From: Glaciecola sp. KUL10
Lineage (GTDB): Bacteria; Pseudomonadota; Gammaproteobacteria; Enterobacterales; Alteromonadaceae
Direction of reading: 5' to 3'
NCBI RefSeq assembly: GCF_003203515.1
Contig: NZ_BGNG01000006.1
Coordinates: 248,001-312,000 of the forward strand
DNA length: 64,000 nt
Shown: positions 43,623 to 52,716 of the stretch, in pieces
Layout of the letters: every line of letters starts with the position of its first letter
Position numbering within the stretch: the first letter of the stretch is position 1
Made by a program: the position numbers and the translations under genes
Notes under the pieces: model-generated
The model's input: only the letters and a program-made list of their open reading frames with translations
Told to the model about the DNA's origin: nothing
Databases searched by the model: none

Positions 43623-45761
43623 ATGAATTCAAAATTTAAGCGCCTAGAACAGCTCAATGTTCCCGCGCCCAAGGCTGATGCAAAGCCGCACAACCTAGAT
43701 TTTCACAATCAGACCTTATCTGATGAGTATCATTGGTTGCGCGATCCAAATTACCCAGAATGCAACGATCCTGAAATCTTAGATTATTTAAGGCAAGAAA
43801 ATCGCTACTTTGAAGCGTTTTTAGCACCTCACCAAACGCTGGTAGATACGCTTTTTGAAGAGTTTAAAGGGCGCGAAGAGGAAAGCGAGTCATCGGTGCC
43901 TTTTGTGTATCGGGGATATGAATATCGTTGGGCGTTCAACAAAGGTGGGGAGTATCGTCAATATTATCGAAGGCATTTAGAAACGGATGTCGAAACCTTA
44001 TTTCTAGACCAAGAGAGCATGGCTAAAGGCCACGACTATTTTGTTTTGGGTGATTGGACGATTAGTCCAGATAATCGTTTTTTAGCTTATGCGATTGATA
44101 CCAATGGTGACGAACGATATACGCTTTATATCAAAGATCTAGTCACCGATACTATACTTCCAAACTGTATTACCGATGTCGCGGGTAGTTTGATTTTCAA
44201 CAATGAAAGTAGCGCGATTGTGTTTGCTAAGTTAAACAAAGATAGCTGGAAAACTCAGTTTATTGTTTATTGCCTACTAAACGATATAGCGGCAACTATG
44301 CCCGACGAATCAAACAAAATTGAAGAACACATAGTGATCGAAGAAGCTGATGATAGTTTCTTTATGGCGGCAGGCTTATCCTCTAGTGAAGAATTTATCA
44401 TTATTTCTTCTGGAAACAGCAGTGCAAATGAAATCCATGCACTGCCATCATCGCTTGTTTCAGCAAAGCCAATTACCTTAGTTAAACGTGAACAAAAGAT
44501 GATTGTGACAGCTGACCATGCCCATAATAAATTCTATTTTTTAGCAAATGATACGCATGTTAACGCTCGATTTGTAAGTGTGAGTGATAAGCATGCAAAC
44601 TTTAAAAACTGGGAAACAATTATTGCGGGCAGCGATGCTCAATATCTAAAGAACTTTGCTCTGTTTGATGAACATATTGCGATTCAACTCAGCGAACTTG
44701 GGCAGGATAGACTCAGAATTATCAAAGGGACTGAAACACAAAGTGACGGTCAGAATAAAAGCAGTGAAGCCCTATTTCCTGAAACCTTGTATAGCATCTC
44801 GCTTGGCCACAATAGCGAAATGTCACAAGGTTTTGTGAGAGTGCATTATGAATCGATGGTCACCCCTAGTACTGTCTACGATCTCAACCTAAATACGCTT
44901 GAACTAACGCTTAAAAAACAAAAAGCGATACCCAGTGGTTATGATAAATCTCAGTACATTACTGAGCGACTCATGGCTAAGTCGCGTGATGGCGAAGATA
45001 TTCCGATTTCAATTGTCTATAGAAAGGGCTTTACCAAAGACGCGACTCATCCGATGCATTTGTATGCCTACGGGGCTTATGGTATCGGCATGACGCCTGA
45101 TTTTTCCACCATGGACTTGAGTCTGTTAAATAGAGGCTTTAGTTTTGCGATTGCTCATGTTCGTGGCGGTGACGAAATGGGCTATCAGTGGTATCTAGAT
45201 GGTAAATTAGATAAAAGAAACAACGCGTTTAACGATTTTATTGATGTTGCTGATTATTTGATTGAACAAAAATATGTTTCAAAAGGCAATATATCGATCA
45301 GTGGAAGAAGTGCTGGTGGTGAAATGATGGGCGTGATGGTCACTCGGGCACCTGAGTATTGGCGAAGCGTAATATTGGGCGTGCCATTTGTTGATGTACT
45401 CAATACGATGCTCGATGAAACACTTCCACTGACGCCGCCCGAATGGGAAGAGTGGGGCAATCCCATTACTGATCCCAAAGCATTTGATCTAATTAAGTCT
45501 TACTCACCTTATGACAATATAGAAGCAAAAGAATACCCGCCAATGCTAGTGACCGGTGGGCTAAACGATCCACGTGTCACGTATTGGGAACCCGCAAAAT
45601 GGACAGCTAAAATGCGTGCAACAAAAACAGATGGCAATTTGTTGATTATGCGAATGAATATGGGCGCAGGGCATTTCGCAAACAGCGGAAGATACGGTCG
45701 ATTAAAAGACTATGCTCAAGAAATGGCATTTCAATTGCTTGCTCATGGAGTCAAAGTATAA
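43623..45761 (+). CDS. ptrB: Oligopeptidase B (protease II, S9A)
   Basis: 712-residue cytosolic serine peptidase that cuts small peptides after basic residues. The N-terminal beta-propeller (about 80-420) is followed by an alpha/beta hydrolase with nucleophile GRSAGGEMMG, the acid in TGGLNDPRVTYWEP and His in GAGHFANSGRYG. The substrate-entry segment DEYHWLRDPNYPE and the block YAYGAYGIGMTPDFS match the family. It lies directly after the disrupted module and is transcribed alone or with the next gene. Confidence 0.95.
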   Translation: MNSKFKRLEQLNVPAPKADAKPHNLDFHNQTLSDEYHWLRDPNYPECNDPEILDYLRQENRYFEAFLAPHQTLVDTLFEEFKGREEESESSVPFVYRGYEYRWAFNKGGEYRQYYRRHLETDVETLFLDQESMAKGHDYFVLGDWTISPDNRFLAYAIDTNGDERYTLYIKDLVTDTILPNCITDVAGSLIFNNESSAIVFAKLNKDSWKTQFIVYCLLNDIAATMPDESNKIEEHIVIEEADDSFFMAAGLSSSEEFIIISSGNSSANEIHALPSSLVSAKPITLVKREQKMIVTADHAHNKFYFLANDTHVNARFVSVSDKHANFKNWETIIAGSDAQYLKNFALFDEHIAIQLSELGQDRLRIIKGTETQSDGQNKSSEALFPETLYSISLGHNSEMSQGFVRVHYESMVTPSTVYDLNLNTLELTLKKQKAIPSGYDKSQYITERLMAKSRDGEDIPISIVYRKGFTKDATHPMHLYAYGAYGIGMTPDFSTMDLSLLNRGFSFAIAHVRGGDEMGYQWYLDGKLDKRNNAFNDFIDVADYLIEQKYVSKGNISISGRSAGGEMMGVMVTRAPEYWRSVILGVPFVDVLNTMLDETLPLTPPEWEEWGNPITDPKAFDLIKSYSPYDNIEAKEYPPMLVTGGLNDPRVTYWEPAKWTAKMRATKTDGNLLIMRMNMGAGHFANSGRYGRLKDYAQEMAFQLLAHGVKV

Positions 45762-45858
45762 GTCTTGCACGGTGACATTAATCCGGATAGCACGCCAAAC
45801 TCAATGTATTAAAAAAAGATGATATCATCTAGCCCTAAGGAAGCTCATTAGTTTATAT

Positions 45859-47148
45859 ATGCGTTTATTTTTTAAAATAATACTCGGTTTATTGTTGATT
45901 TTACTCGTTGGTGGATGGTTTTTGTTCGTTCAACCTAATCCAATTGTAAAGGCGCAGGGAAGTCAGCAAGTAGAAAATGCAGACCAAGTGCTTAGCTTAT
46001 TTCACGATTTGCGTTTTTCACTTAGATACCGTTATCAAGCTAAAACACTCAAGGTCTCACATAAACAAGCGGAAAGTTTAGTTGGCTTCGTTCAACGAGC
46101 ATTGCCGAATATTAAAGCAGAATTTGATTTTGATGATACGAAAGCAATCGCAAGTTTTTCGTACCAATTACCTAGTTGGCTACTCAATCGATACATTAAC
46201 CTTACCGCGATTATTCTGCCGGGTGAAGGTTTGCAATTGGAAACCGTGCGCGTGGGCGCATTGACCATTCCCGGTAAGTGGGCACTAGGTATTGCCGAAT
46301 ATGCGGCCAATACCTACACGAATAGTGAAATCGCAACGGTTGCAATTGCTCAAATCGATACGATAGACATGAATTCACGTAATATACAAATTTCGCTTTA
46401 CCCCATGGATAGTTTTCTCAATGAAGCTAAAAAGGTAGAAACCGGCGGTGACCAAAAAGAGGCTGTCAGCCGAAATATAAGAATCGCGCACTATATACGG
46501 TTACTTGATGGCATGTATATCCCACCTGCAACAGGCCAGCAAGCTTCGCCCTCTTTGAGCCATTATATTCAAGGCTTGATGGAGGAGGCTAAAATAAGAA
46601 GCACTGCCGAGGGTGTCTCTGCAACACAAGAAAATGAAGCCGCTATTCTTGCGTTAGCTGCTTTTGCGGGGCATCGACAATTTGCCAACTTTGTAGGTGA
46701 CTTTTCTTTTTCATTTGATGTCATTCCGCAGGCGAAGAAGCGCCCATCTTTGTTCGACAGAGAAGATTTAAGCCTACATTTTATTTTCTCTGCCGCAATT
46801 AAGTTATTGTCTGAGCAAGGAATCAGTATTGCTGTGGGTGAGTTTAAAGAACTAATGGATAGACGAAGAGGTGGGTCTGGATACTCTTTTGTTGATTTAG
46901 CCGCTGATATGGCGGGCGCGCATTTTGCAGCGATGGCGATGGAGCCAAACTATGCACAGCGTTTGCAAGCTGTTTTAGCTAACCGTGCTAATGAGTCTTT
47001 ATTTTTTCCCAGTGTTGAAGGTTTGGAAGAAGGAATGAACAAGGCTCAGTTCAAAGCGAAATATGGAGAGGTCGACAGTCCAAGATATAAAGCCGTAGTG
47101 GCCGATATCGAAGCAAGGCTTAATTCTCTGCCAATAAGCGGCCAGTAG
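45859..47148 (+). CDS. Conserved hypothetical exported or membrane-anchored protein
   Basis: 429 residues with one N-terminal membrane helix (MRLFFKIILGLLLILLVGGWFLF) and a long periplasmic part with alternating beta and helical segments (KASHKQ-like region to HFAAMAMEPNYAQRLQAVLANRANESLFFPSVEGLEEGMNK). No catalytic motif was recognised. The style resembles proteins conserved in Alteromonas and Shewanella next to metabolic genes. Function unknown. Confidence 0.8.
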   Translation: MRLFFKIILGLLLILLVGGWFLFVQPNPIVKAQGSQQVENADQVLSLFHDLRFSLRYRYQAKTLKVSHKQAESLVGFVQRALPNIKAEFDFDDTKAIASFSYQLPSWLLNRYINLTAIILPGEGLQLETVRVGALTIPGKWALGIAEYAANTYTNSEIATVAIAQIDTIDMNSRNIQISLYPMDSFLNEAKKVETGGDQKEAVSRNIRIAHYIRLLDGMYIPPATGQQASPSLSHYIQGLMEEAKIRSTAEGVSATQENEAAILALAAFAGHRQFANFVGDFSFSFDVIPQAKKRPSLFDREDLSLHFIFSAAIKLLSEQGISIAVGEFKELMDRRRGGSGYSFVDLAADMAGAHFAAMAMEPNYAQRLQAVLANRANESLFFPSVEGLEEGMNKAQFKAKYGEVDSPRYKAVVADIEARLNSLPISGQ

Positions 47149-47162
47149 TGATTGTATGTTGC

Positions 47163-47468
47163 TTACAAGGTCTTTTTAAATTGTCCTAAGGTTGATAGTA
47201 ACAACTCCATCTTCTTCACTACAGCGGGCAATGCTGCCTTAGCAGCTTCTTCATCACCTTCAGATAATTTAGCAATCTCTAACGCTAGTTCTTCAACATA
47301 GGGAAGAAAACGCTTCGATGAGACATTGAAGCCATGCTCTTCACTGAACACTGTTTCAAACTTACCTTTCCCGCTTTTTTGAAGGGCATCAAGTGCAGCA
47401 TCAGCATCAATGGCTTTGCGATAGATTAATTGCATATTTTCGGCGAGTTTTTGAAACACTTGTAACAT
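47163..47468 (-). CDS. Small conserved hypothetical helical protein
   Basis: 101 residues, almost wholly helical and acidic, without a signal or membrane segment (MLQVFQKLAENMQLIYRKAI to KKMELLLSTLGQFKKTL). It ends 14 bp from the convergent hypothetical gene. Conserved-looking but not recognised. Confidence 0.7.
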   Translation of the reverse strand: MLQVFQKLAENMQLIYRKAIDADAALDALQKSGKGKFETVFSEEHGFNVSSKRFLPYVEELALEIAKLSEGDEEAAKAALPAVVKKMELLLSTLGQFKKTL

Positions 47469-47581
47469 GATTTAGCACACTCAAATTAATTAAAGAAATA
47501 AAGCCATCAGCCGATAACCTTCTAAGGTGCGCAATATTGCCCACTTTTGTCGTTAACAACAAGCGAAAAAAGGAAATCCTG

Positions 47582-47761
47582 ATGGAAATATCCGGCGCAA
47601 GTACAGGTGTCGCTCAGGCATTAGAAGTAAAATCTGCCCAGTTGGCGAAAAGTCAACAAGAGCAAGAGGGTCAAGCAGCACTGCAATTACTTGAAGCAGC
47701 TGAAGCGCCCGCCGCCTCGTCAAGTAGCAGTGTAGGGTCAATTATCAATACGTACGCGTAA
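47582..47761 (+). CDS. Small YjfB-motility-like protein
   Basis: 59 residues from ATG 47582, chosen over an upstream in-frame start because AAGGAAAT precedes it and homologues begin MDIS/MEIS. The pattern MEISGAST...AQALEVKSAQLAKSQQEQEGQAALQLLEAAE ending in SIINTYA resembles the putative motility protein family YjfB (pfam14070). It overlaps the 3' end of the convergent epmB by 24 bp. Family placement is moderate; function is unproven. Confidence 0.65.
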   Translation: MEISGASTGVAQALEVKSAQLAKSQQEQEGQAALQLLEAAEAPAASSSSSVGSIINTYA

Positions 47762-48792
47762 CTCATTCTGCGGTTCAAGCCCTAGATCGATTGGCGTTTT
47801 ACCGGGTTGTCCCCCAATTTCTCGTACGAGTTTGGGGACAAGAAATCCTGGCTGGCGTTTCATTACTTCACGCATGATGGTGATGCCTTCTTCTTTAGCC
47901 ACATCAAAGTGACTGGCGCCTTTTACTTTATCTAACAGATGTAAATAATATGGTAAAATACCAGCATCAAACAAAACCTCGTTTAACTCTATTTGTGAAG
48001 ACACGCTATCATTTATGCCCCTCAGAAGCACAGCTTGGTTTAATAAGGTGACCCCCTCGCTTTTTAGCGATAAGAGCCTGGATTTCAAGTGGGCGCTCAC
48101 TTCATTTGCGTGATTTATATGCGTTACTAAGATGGATTGAATCGGTAATTTTGCAAACCAATTAAAAAACCAGTATCCAAGCGACTTGGAATAACCACTG
48201 GGAAACGTGAATGTATCCTAATTCTTTTAATATGCTTTATGTTAACAATTTCGTTGCATAGCCATCGCAAAAATTCGTCTTTTGCCATTAATGGGTCACC
48301 GCCTGACAATATTATTTCATCTAGGTCTTTGTGTTCTTTTATATAGCCTAGAACGGAGTTCCATTCTTGTTTGTTTATAGAATTTTCTTGATACGGGAAG
48401 TGTCTTCGAAAGCAGTAACGGCAATTGACTGCACATCCGCTCTTTACAATGAGCAATGCACGATTAAGGTATTTGTGTAAGATCCCTTTTTGATGATTCT
48501 TCTGCTCTTGCAAAGGGTCCATGACAAAATCGGTATGCTCGACGAACTCATCTTTTGAAGGTAATACCTGTTTTAATAGTGGGTCATTATAGTCGCCAAG
48601 TTTCATTAAGTCAGCAAAGGGACGAGGTACACGCATTGGAAATAGCTTTCGTGCTGGATTGTGTTCAAGTGCTTTTTCTAGTGGGATTTGCAAATAATCT
48701 AGTAGTGATTCTAGTGTGGTAAAACTATTTGCTAACTCTTTTTGCCACTTAGACTCTACAGCAATCGGTTTTTTAGGTATTATTTGCGTCAC
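47738..48792 (-). CDS. epmB: EF-P (R)-beta-lysine synthase EpmB, reading frame broken by an apparent -1 shift at a T-run
   Basis: Radical-SAM lysine 2,3-aminomutase family enzyme that makes (R)-beta-lysine for EF-P. It starts at GTG 48792. The radical-SAM cysteines are Cys120, 124, 127 ([12 protein letters not shown]). After [14 protein letters not shown] the frame breaks; the continuation [24 protein letters not shown] through [30 protein letters not shown] and [17 protein letters not shown] is in the -1 frame from the T6 run at 48164-48169 (minus). Joined length is about 351, as in E. coli. The first frame alone ends at 48127. The gene diverges from efp. Confidence 0.87.
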
Positions 48793-48826
48793 AAACTGCT
48801 CACAACGTTATTTTATTAGAGGGATT

Positions 48827-49396
48827 ATGCCTAATTTCAGCACCAATGAGTTCAAAGCCGGTTTAAAAATCATGCTTGACGGTGAACCATGTAACATTTT
48901 AGAAAACGAATATGTTAAGCCTGGTAAAGGTCAAGCATTTAACCGCGTAAAAATTCGTAAACTATTATCTAACAAAGTGTTGGAAAAAACATTTAAATCT
49001 GGCGATTCAGTCGAAGGCGCGGATGTAATGGATACTGAACTAGCTTACTTATATACCGATGGTGAGTTTTGGCACTTTATGAACAATGAAACCTTTGAAC
49101 AAATCGCCGCCGACGAAAAAGCAGTAGGTGAATCGGTCAAGTGGTTAGTTGAAAACGACACATGCGTCATTACTTTGTGGAATGGCTCACCGATAGTTGT
49201 AACTCCACCAAATTTTGTTGAACTTGAAATCACTGAGACTGACCCCGGTCTTAAAGGGGATACGGCCGGTACAGGCGGCAAACCAGCCACCTTATCGACT
49301 GGTGCAGTAGTGCGTGTTCCATTATTTGTGCAAACTGGTGAGGTGATTAAAGTAGATACACGTACTGGTGAGTATTCTTCTCGCGTGCAAAAGTAA
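48827..49396 (+). CDS. efp: Translation elongation factor P
   Basis: 189 residues from ATG 48827, chosen because AGAGGG precedes it and homologues start MPNF; the frame is open further upstream. Lys34 in [11 protein letters not shown] is the residue lysylated by EpmA/EpmB. The body is the usual three beta-barrels ([47 protein letters not shown]). EF-P rescues ribosomes at proline runs. epmB diverges on the left and epmA follows on the right. Confidence 0.98.
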   Translation: MPNFSTNEFKAGLKIMLDGEPCNILENEYVKPGKGQAFNRVKIRKLLSNKVLEKTFKSGDSVEGADVMDTELAYLYTDGEFWHFMNNETFEQIAADEKAVGESVKWLVENDTCVITLWNGSPIVVTPPNFVELEITETDPGLKGDTAGTGGKPATLSTGAVVRVPLFVQTGEVIKVDTRTGEYSSRVQK

Positions 49397-49421
49397 GCGA
49401 TTGAGTACTTACGTGCATATC

Positions 49422-49448
49422 AGGCGTCTTCTTATGGGCGCCTTTTTT
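49422..49448 (+). terminator. Terminator between efp and epmA
   Basis: AGGCG (49422-49426) pairs with CGCCT (49439-49443), followed by a 6-T run. It would separate efp transcripts from epmA. Confidence 0.6.
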
Positions 49449-49476
49449 ATTTTCTCGAATAGTATCTAGGCTTTTT

Positions 49477-50469
49477 ATGCAAATAAATTGGCGACCTACT
49501 GCATCTATTAATACACTGCGCGAACGAGCGCAGTTACTTAAAACCATACGTTATTTTTTTGATGTACGTAATGTACTTGAAGTTGAGACGCCAATCCTAG
49601 CTCGCTCAACAGTAACCGACGTGCACCTAGAAGCAATGTCAACAATACACACCAACCCGATGGACAACAAGCAATCAAAACTGTGGATGCAGACTTCGCC
49701 AGAGTTTGCGATGAAGCGTTTGTTGTGTGCTGGTTCTGGATGTATTTATCAAATCTGCAAAAGCATTCGAGATGATGAGCTAGGAAAAAAACACAATCCA
49801 GAGTTTACCATGCTTGAGTGGTATCGCGTTGGTTTTGATATGCAGTCGCTAATAGATGAAGTCGATTTGTTATTAAGGGAAACAATCGGTACTTCTGCTA
49901 TGCGTCAAATGACTTATCAGCAAGCCTTTGTTGAGTATTTGGGAATTGATCCGCTCAGCCTCTCTATTGACACGCTTGTACATGAATGTATTAAACATGG
50001 TTTTGAAAATATAGTAGAGAGTGTCAATCTTGAGAATAATCAACAAACAGATGTTGATATGATGCTACAACTCTTGTTTAGCCATTGTATTGAGCCTCGG
50101 TTGGTAGGTGATAGTCCTGTTTCAATTTCCCATTTTCCAAAGAGCCAAGCTGCGCTGGCTAAATTATGTCCTATGCTTCCAGATACTGCGCTTAGATTCG
50201 AAGTTTATTATAAGGGTATTGAGTTAGCTAATGGGTATGAAGAGTTGCAAGATGCTCAAATTCAAAAGCAAAGAATGGAAGAAGATAACCGGATACGTAA
50301 TGCGATAGGAAGAGAAAAAAAGCCAATAGATGATTTGTTTCTAGATGCATTGATGATCGGTCTTCCTAAATGTTCAGGAGTAGCATTAGGAGTCGATCGT
50401 CTGCTCATGCTTAAACTCGGTTTCACCGATATCCGAAAAGTTATCAGTTTCTCTATTGAAAATGCTTAA
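49477..50469 (+). CDS. epmA: EF-P beta-lysine ligase EpmA (GenX/PoxA)
   Basis: 330-residue truncated class-II lysyl-tRNA synthetase homologue lacking the anticodon domain. Motif 2 is FQICKSIRDDELGKKHNPEFTMLEW-like (here YQICKSIRDDEL) and motif 3 is GVALGVDRLLMLKLG. The binding block FEVYYKGIELANGYEEL is typical. It transfers (R)-beta-lysine to Lys34 of EF-P, and lies in the expected cluster with efp and epmB. Confidence 0.97.
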   Translation: MQINWRPTASINTLRERAQLLKTIRYFFDVRNVLEVETPILARSTVTDVHLEAMSTIHTNPMDNKQSKLWMQTSPEFAMKRLLCAGSGCIYQICKSIRDDELGKKHNPEFTMLEWYRVGFDMQSLIDEVDLLLRETIGTSAMRQMTYQQAFVEYLGIDPLSLSIDTLVHECIKHGFENIVESVNLENNQQTDVDMMLQLLFSHCIEPRLVGDSPVSISHFPKSQAALAKLCPMLPDTALRFEVYYKGIELANGYEELQDAQIQKQRMEEDNRIRNAIGREKKPIDDLFLDALMIGLPKCSGVALGVDRLLMLKLGFTDIRKVISFSIENA

Positions 50470-50599
50470 AAACTGTTGGCGTGCTTTCAATGCGTTAATT
50501 TTATGACCTCAATGACTCAAGAAATAAAGTTTTGTGATGAGATTGGGATATTTGCCTGCTAAACTAGCGTTTTAACAGATATTTTATGTATTCGAGATT

Positions 50600-51388
50600 A
50601 TGTTTTTTAAGACCTTAAAACAAAAATTTGCAGTTTGTCTTTGCGCACTTGCAATGATTTCCCATCACGCATCAGCAACTGTGGTAGAAGTAAGAACCAA
50701 TGTTGGTAACTTCCAGATTAATTTATTCGATGAAGATACACCTAGAACCGTTGAAAACTTCTTATCGTATGTAAACGCCGGTGCTTACGCTAACAATGTT
50801 GTGCATCGTTCGGTTCCAGGATTTGTCGTACAAATGGGTGGTTTTCAATTTAATGATAGTTTTCCACCTGACGCAATTGCCACAGCATCACCAGTTCAAA
50901 ATGAGCCAGAGCTTTCAAATGTTATTGCTACCGTTGCGATGGCTAAATTAAGTAACCAGCCTGACTCCGCAACATCACAATTTTTTATCAACCTATCAGA
51001 TAATTCTCAAAACTTGGATACCTCAAACAGCGGATTTTCGGTGTTTGGACAAGTTATTGGTGATGGTATGGCAGTCGTTAATCAAATAGCTGCCCTTGAT
51101 CGTTTTGGCTTTGCCAGTCCTTTTAATGAAATCCCACTGCAAAACTATACAGCTACAGATGCTCAAAGTGGCGTGGAAATAACGCGTGATAATGTTGTGT
51201 TGATCACTGACATTGTTGTGATTGATAGCGCAGTTGTGACCAACCCAGGTCTCAACCCTGTCCCTAATACAAGAATCGATGCGACGCCTACTACACCACC
51301 TTCAGAGCAAGGTAGTTCAGGTGGCTCGCTAGGATTTGCTGCGTTGGTGATGATGGCAATTGTGTTTAGAAGAAAAATTGCTAAATAG
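50600..51388 (+). CDS. Secreted cyclophilin-type peptidyl-prolyl isomerase with GlyGly-CTERM tail
   Basis: 262 residues. It has a signal peptide (to ASA|TVVEV) and a cyclophilin domain (about 28-205: NVVHRSVPGFVVQMGG, SATSQFFINLSDN, SVFGQVI). A proline/threonine linker leads to SSGGSLGFAALVMMAIVFRRKIAK. The tail has the glycine-rich start, hydrophobic helix and terminal arginines of GlyGly-CTERM sorting signals cut by rhombosortase. It should fold proteins outside the cytoplasm or on the surface. Followed by a palindromic terminator. Confidence 0.88.
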   Translation: MFFKTLKQKFAVCLCALAMISHHASATVVEVRTNVGNFQINLFDEDTPRTVENFLSYVNAGAYANNVVHRSVPGFVVQMGGFQFNDSFPPDAIATASPVQNEPELSNVIATVAMAKLSNQPDSATSQFFINLSDNSQNLDTSNSGFSVFGQVIGDGMAVVNQIAALDRFGFASPFNEIPLQNYTATDAQSGVEITRDNVVLITDIVVIDSAVVTNPGLNPVPNTRIDATPTTPPSEQGSSGGSLGFAALVMMAIVFRRKIAK

Positions 51389-51415
51389 CGCTTCATATCA
51401 TTAAGTTACCTTATG

Positions 51416-51443
51416 CTAAAAGGCTGGTTAACCAGCCTTTTAG
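51416..51443. terminator. Palindromic terminator after the cyclophilin gene
   Basis: A perfect 28-bp palindrome: CTAAAAGGCTGGTT pairs with AACCAGCCTTTTAG. The T4 stretch gives a weak U-tail, so it can act in either direction. Confidence 0.7.
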
Positions 51444-51548
51444 TGTTAAATCGGATTAAGTAGCGTATTTTTATAATACTTAAGTATAAGATTTATTCCC
51501 TTCATTACTGTATTCTATCGGTCGATTTTTTGACCATAGTGTGTATCC

Positions 51549-52700
51549 ATGGATGTTGTCACCCTCTTAATTTGTTCTGCATTAGTCAGCGGGATAATGG
51601 CCTTATTTATGAGTGCTTTATTTGTCACGAGTAAAGAAGAGTCTTTTTTATTAGATTGGGTGCTTGCTAGCTTCTTTTTCTTTATCTCAAGCTTTTTGGG
51701 GCTATACGGGACAATTTTTGAGCTTTCTAGTTTGATATTTCCCAGTATGAATAATGCATTTTATTTGTGCGCACACGCTTTACTCTACACCGGTGCTAGT
51801 AAGTTATCGCAGAGTAAGCACAAGCTGCGAATGGTTGCATTGTTGTTTCTTCTGATCTTGTTAGTTCAACATTTACCGGTCTTAAAAGAGTCGATTCAGG
51901 CTCGCATCCTTATTTTTTATCCTCTGATCACTTTCTTCAATTTATTAGTAATTAAAAAACTATGGGACGCTCGCCATTTGGATTATTCAAAGTCATTCAT
52001 TTTACTTGGCGCAGCGATAAGCCTGTTCGTCATTCAAAACCTTATAAGAGGCGTTGCATCCTTATTCCCTGACGCTCAATTGCCATTAGTAAGTCCTGAT
52101 GTAGTTAAATTTTCGGGCACTTTATCACTGATTGCTTTTATTTTTCTCATTACCTTGAGTATGACAGTCATTGTCAATTGGAAGAAAGAAGTGAAATTGA
52201 AGAAAATCACAATGACTGACAGCTTGACTAATTGGAGCAATCGCAGAGCGCTAGATATTCACGCATCAAAAGAATTCGAACGCGCTAAACGCAACAGTAA
52301 TGTATTTGGTTTTGTGTTGTTAGATATAGACCACTTTAAACAGATTAATGATAACTTTGGCCACAAGGCCGGTGATAATGCATTAGTGCATTTTTGTCGA
52401 ACAATAGAGGAAGTGAACCGTCAGTATGATTACGAGTTTAGACTCGGAGGTGAGGAATTTGCTTTACTGGTTAGCGACACTTCAGAGCATGCGATCCAAC
52501 AAATCGCTGAACGGATAAGACTGCTTGTCAAAGCGCAGCAAATTGAAACTGAAAATGGAACTCTGTCAATGACGGTGAGTGTTGGCGTTGCGACTAGTTC
52601 AGCTGTGGATTCAACGTGGGAGTCAGTTTTGAATAGAGCTGACAAAGCACTTTATCAAGCCAAACAAACAGGAAGAGATAAGTCTATTTATTTGGCTTAG
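51549..52700 (+). CDS. Membrane-bound diguanylate cyclase
   Basis: 383 residues. Six or seven membrane helices fill about 1-210. The GGDEF domain (about 215-383) has the active-site variant RLGGEEF, preceded by the inhibitory I-site RQYD five residues upstream, and the DxLTxxxNRR block appears as DSLTNWSNRRALD. It should make cyclic di-GMP with product inhibition. The sensor part was not recognised. Convergent with the aldehyde dehydrogenase gene. Confidence 0.94.
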   Translation: MDVVTLLICSALVSGIMALFMSALFVTSKEESFLLDWVLASFFFFISSFLGLYGTIFELSSLIFPSMNNAFYLCAHALLYTGASKLSQSKHKLRMVALLFLLILLVQHLPVLKESIQARILIFYPLITFFNLLVIKKLWDARHLDYSKSFILLGAAISLFVIQNLIRGVASLFPDAQLPLVSPDVVKFSGTLSLIAFIFLITLSMTVIVNWKKEVKLKKITMTDSLTNWSNRRALDIHASKEFERAKRNSNVFGFVLLDIDHFKQINDNFGHKAGDNALVHFCRTIEEVNRQYDYEFRLGGEEFALLVSDTSEHAIQQIAERIRLLVKAQQIETENGTLSMTVSVGVATSSAVDSTWESVLNRADKALYQAKQTGRDKSIYLA

Positions 52701-52716
52701 TATTTGGAGCTTCTGT

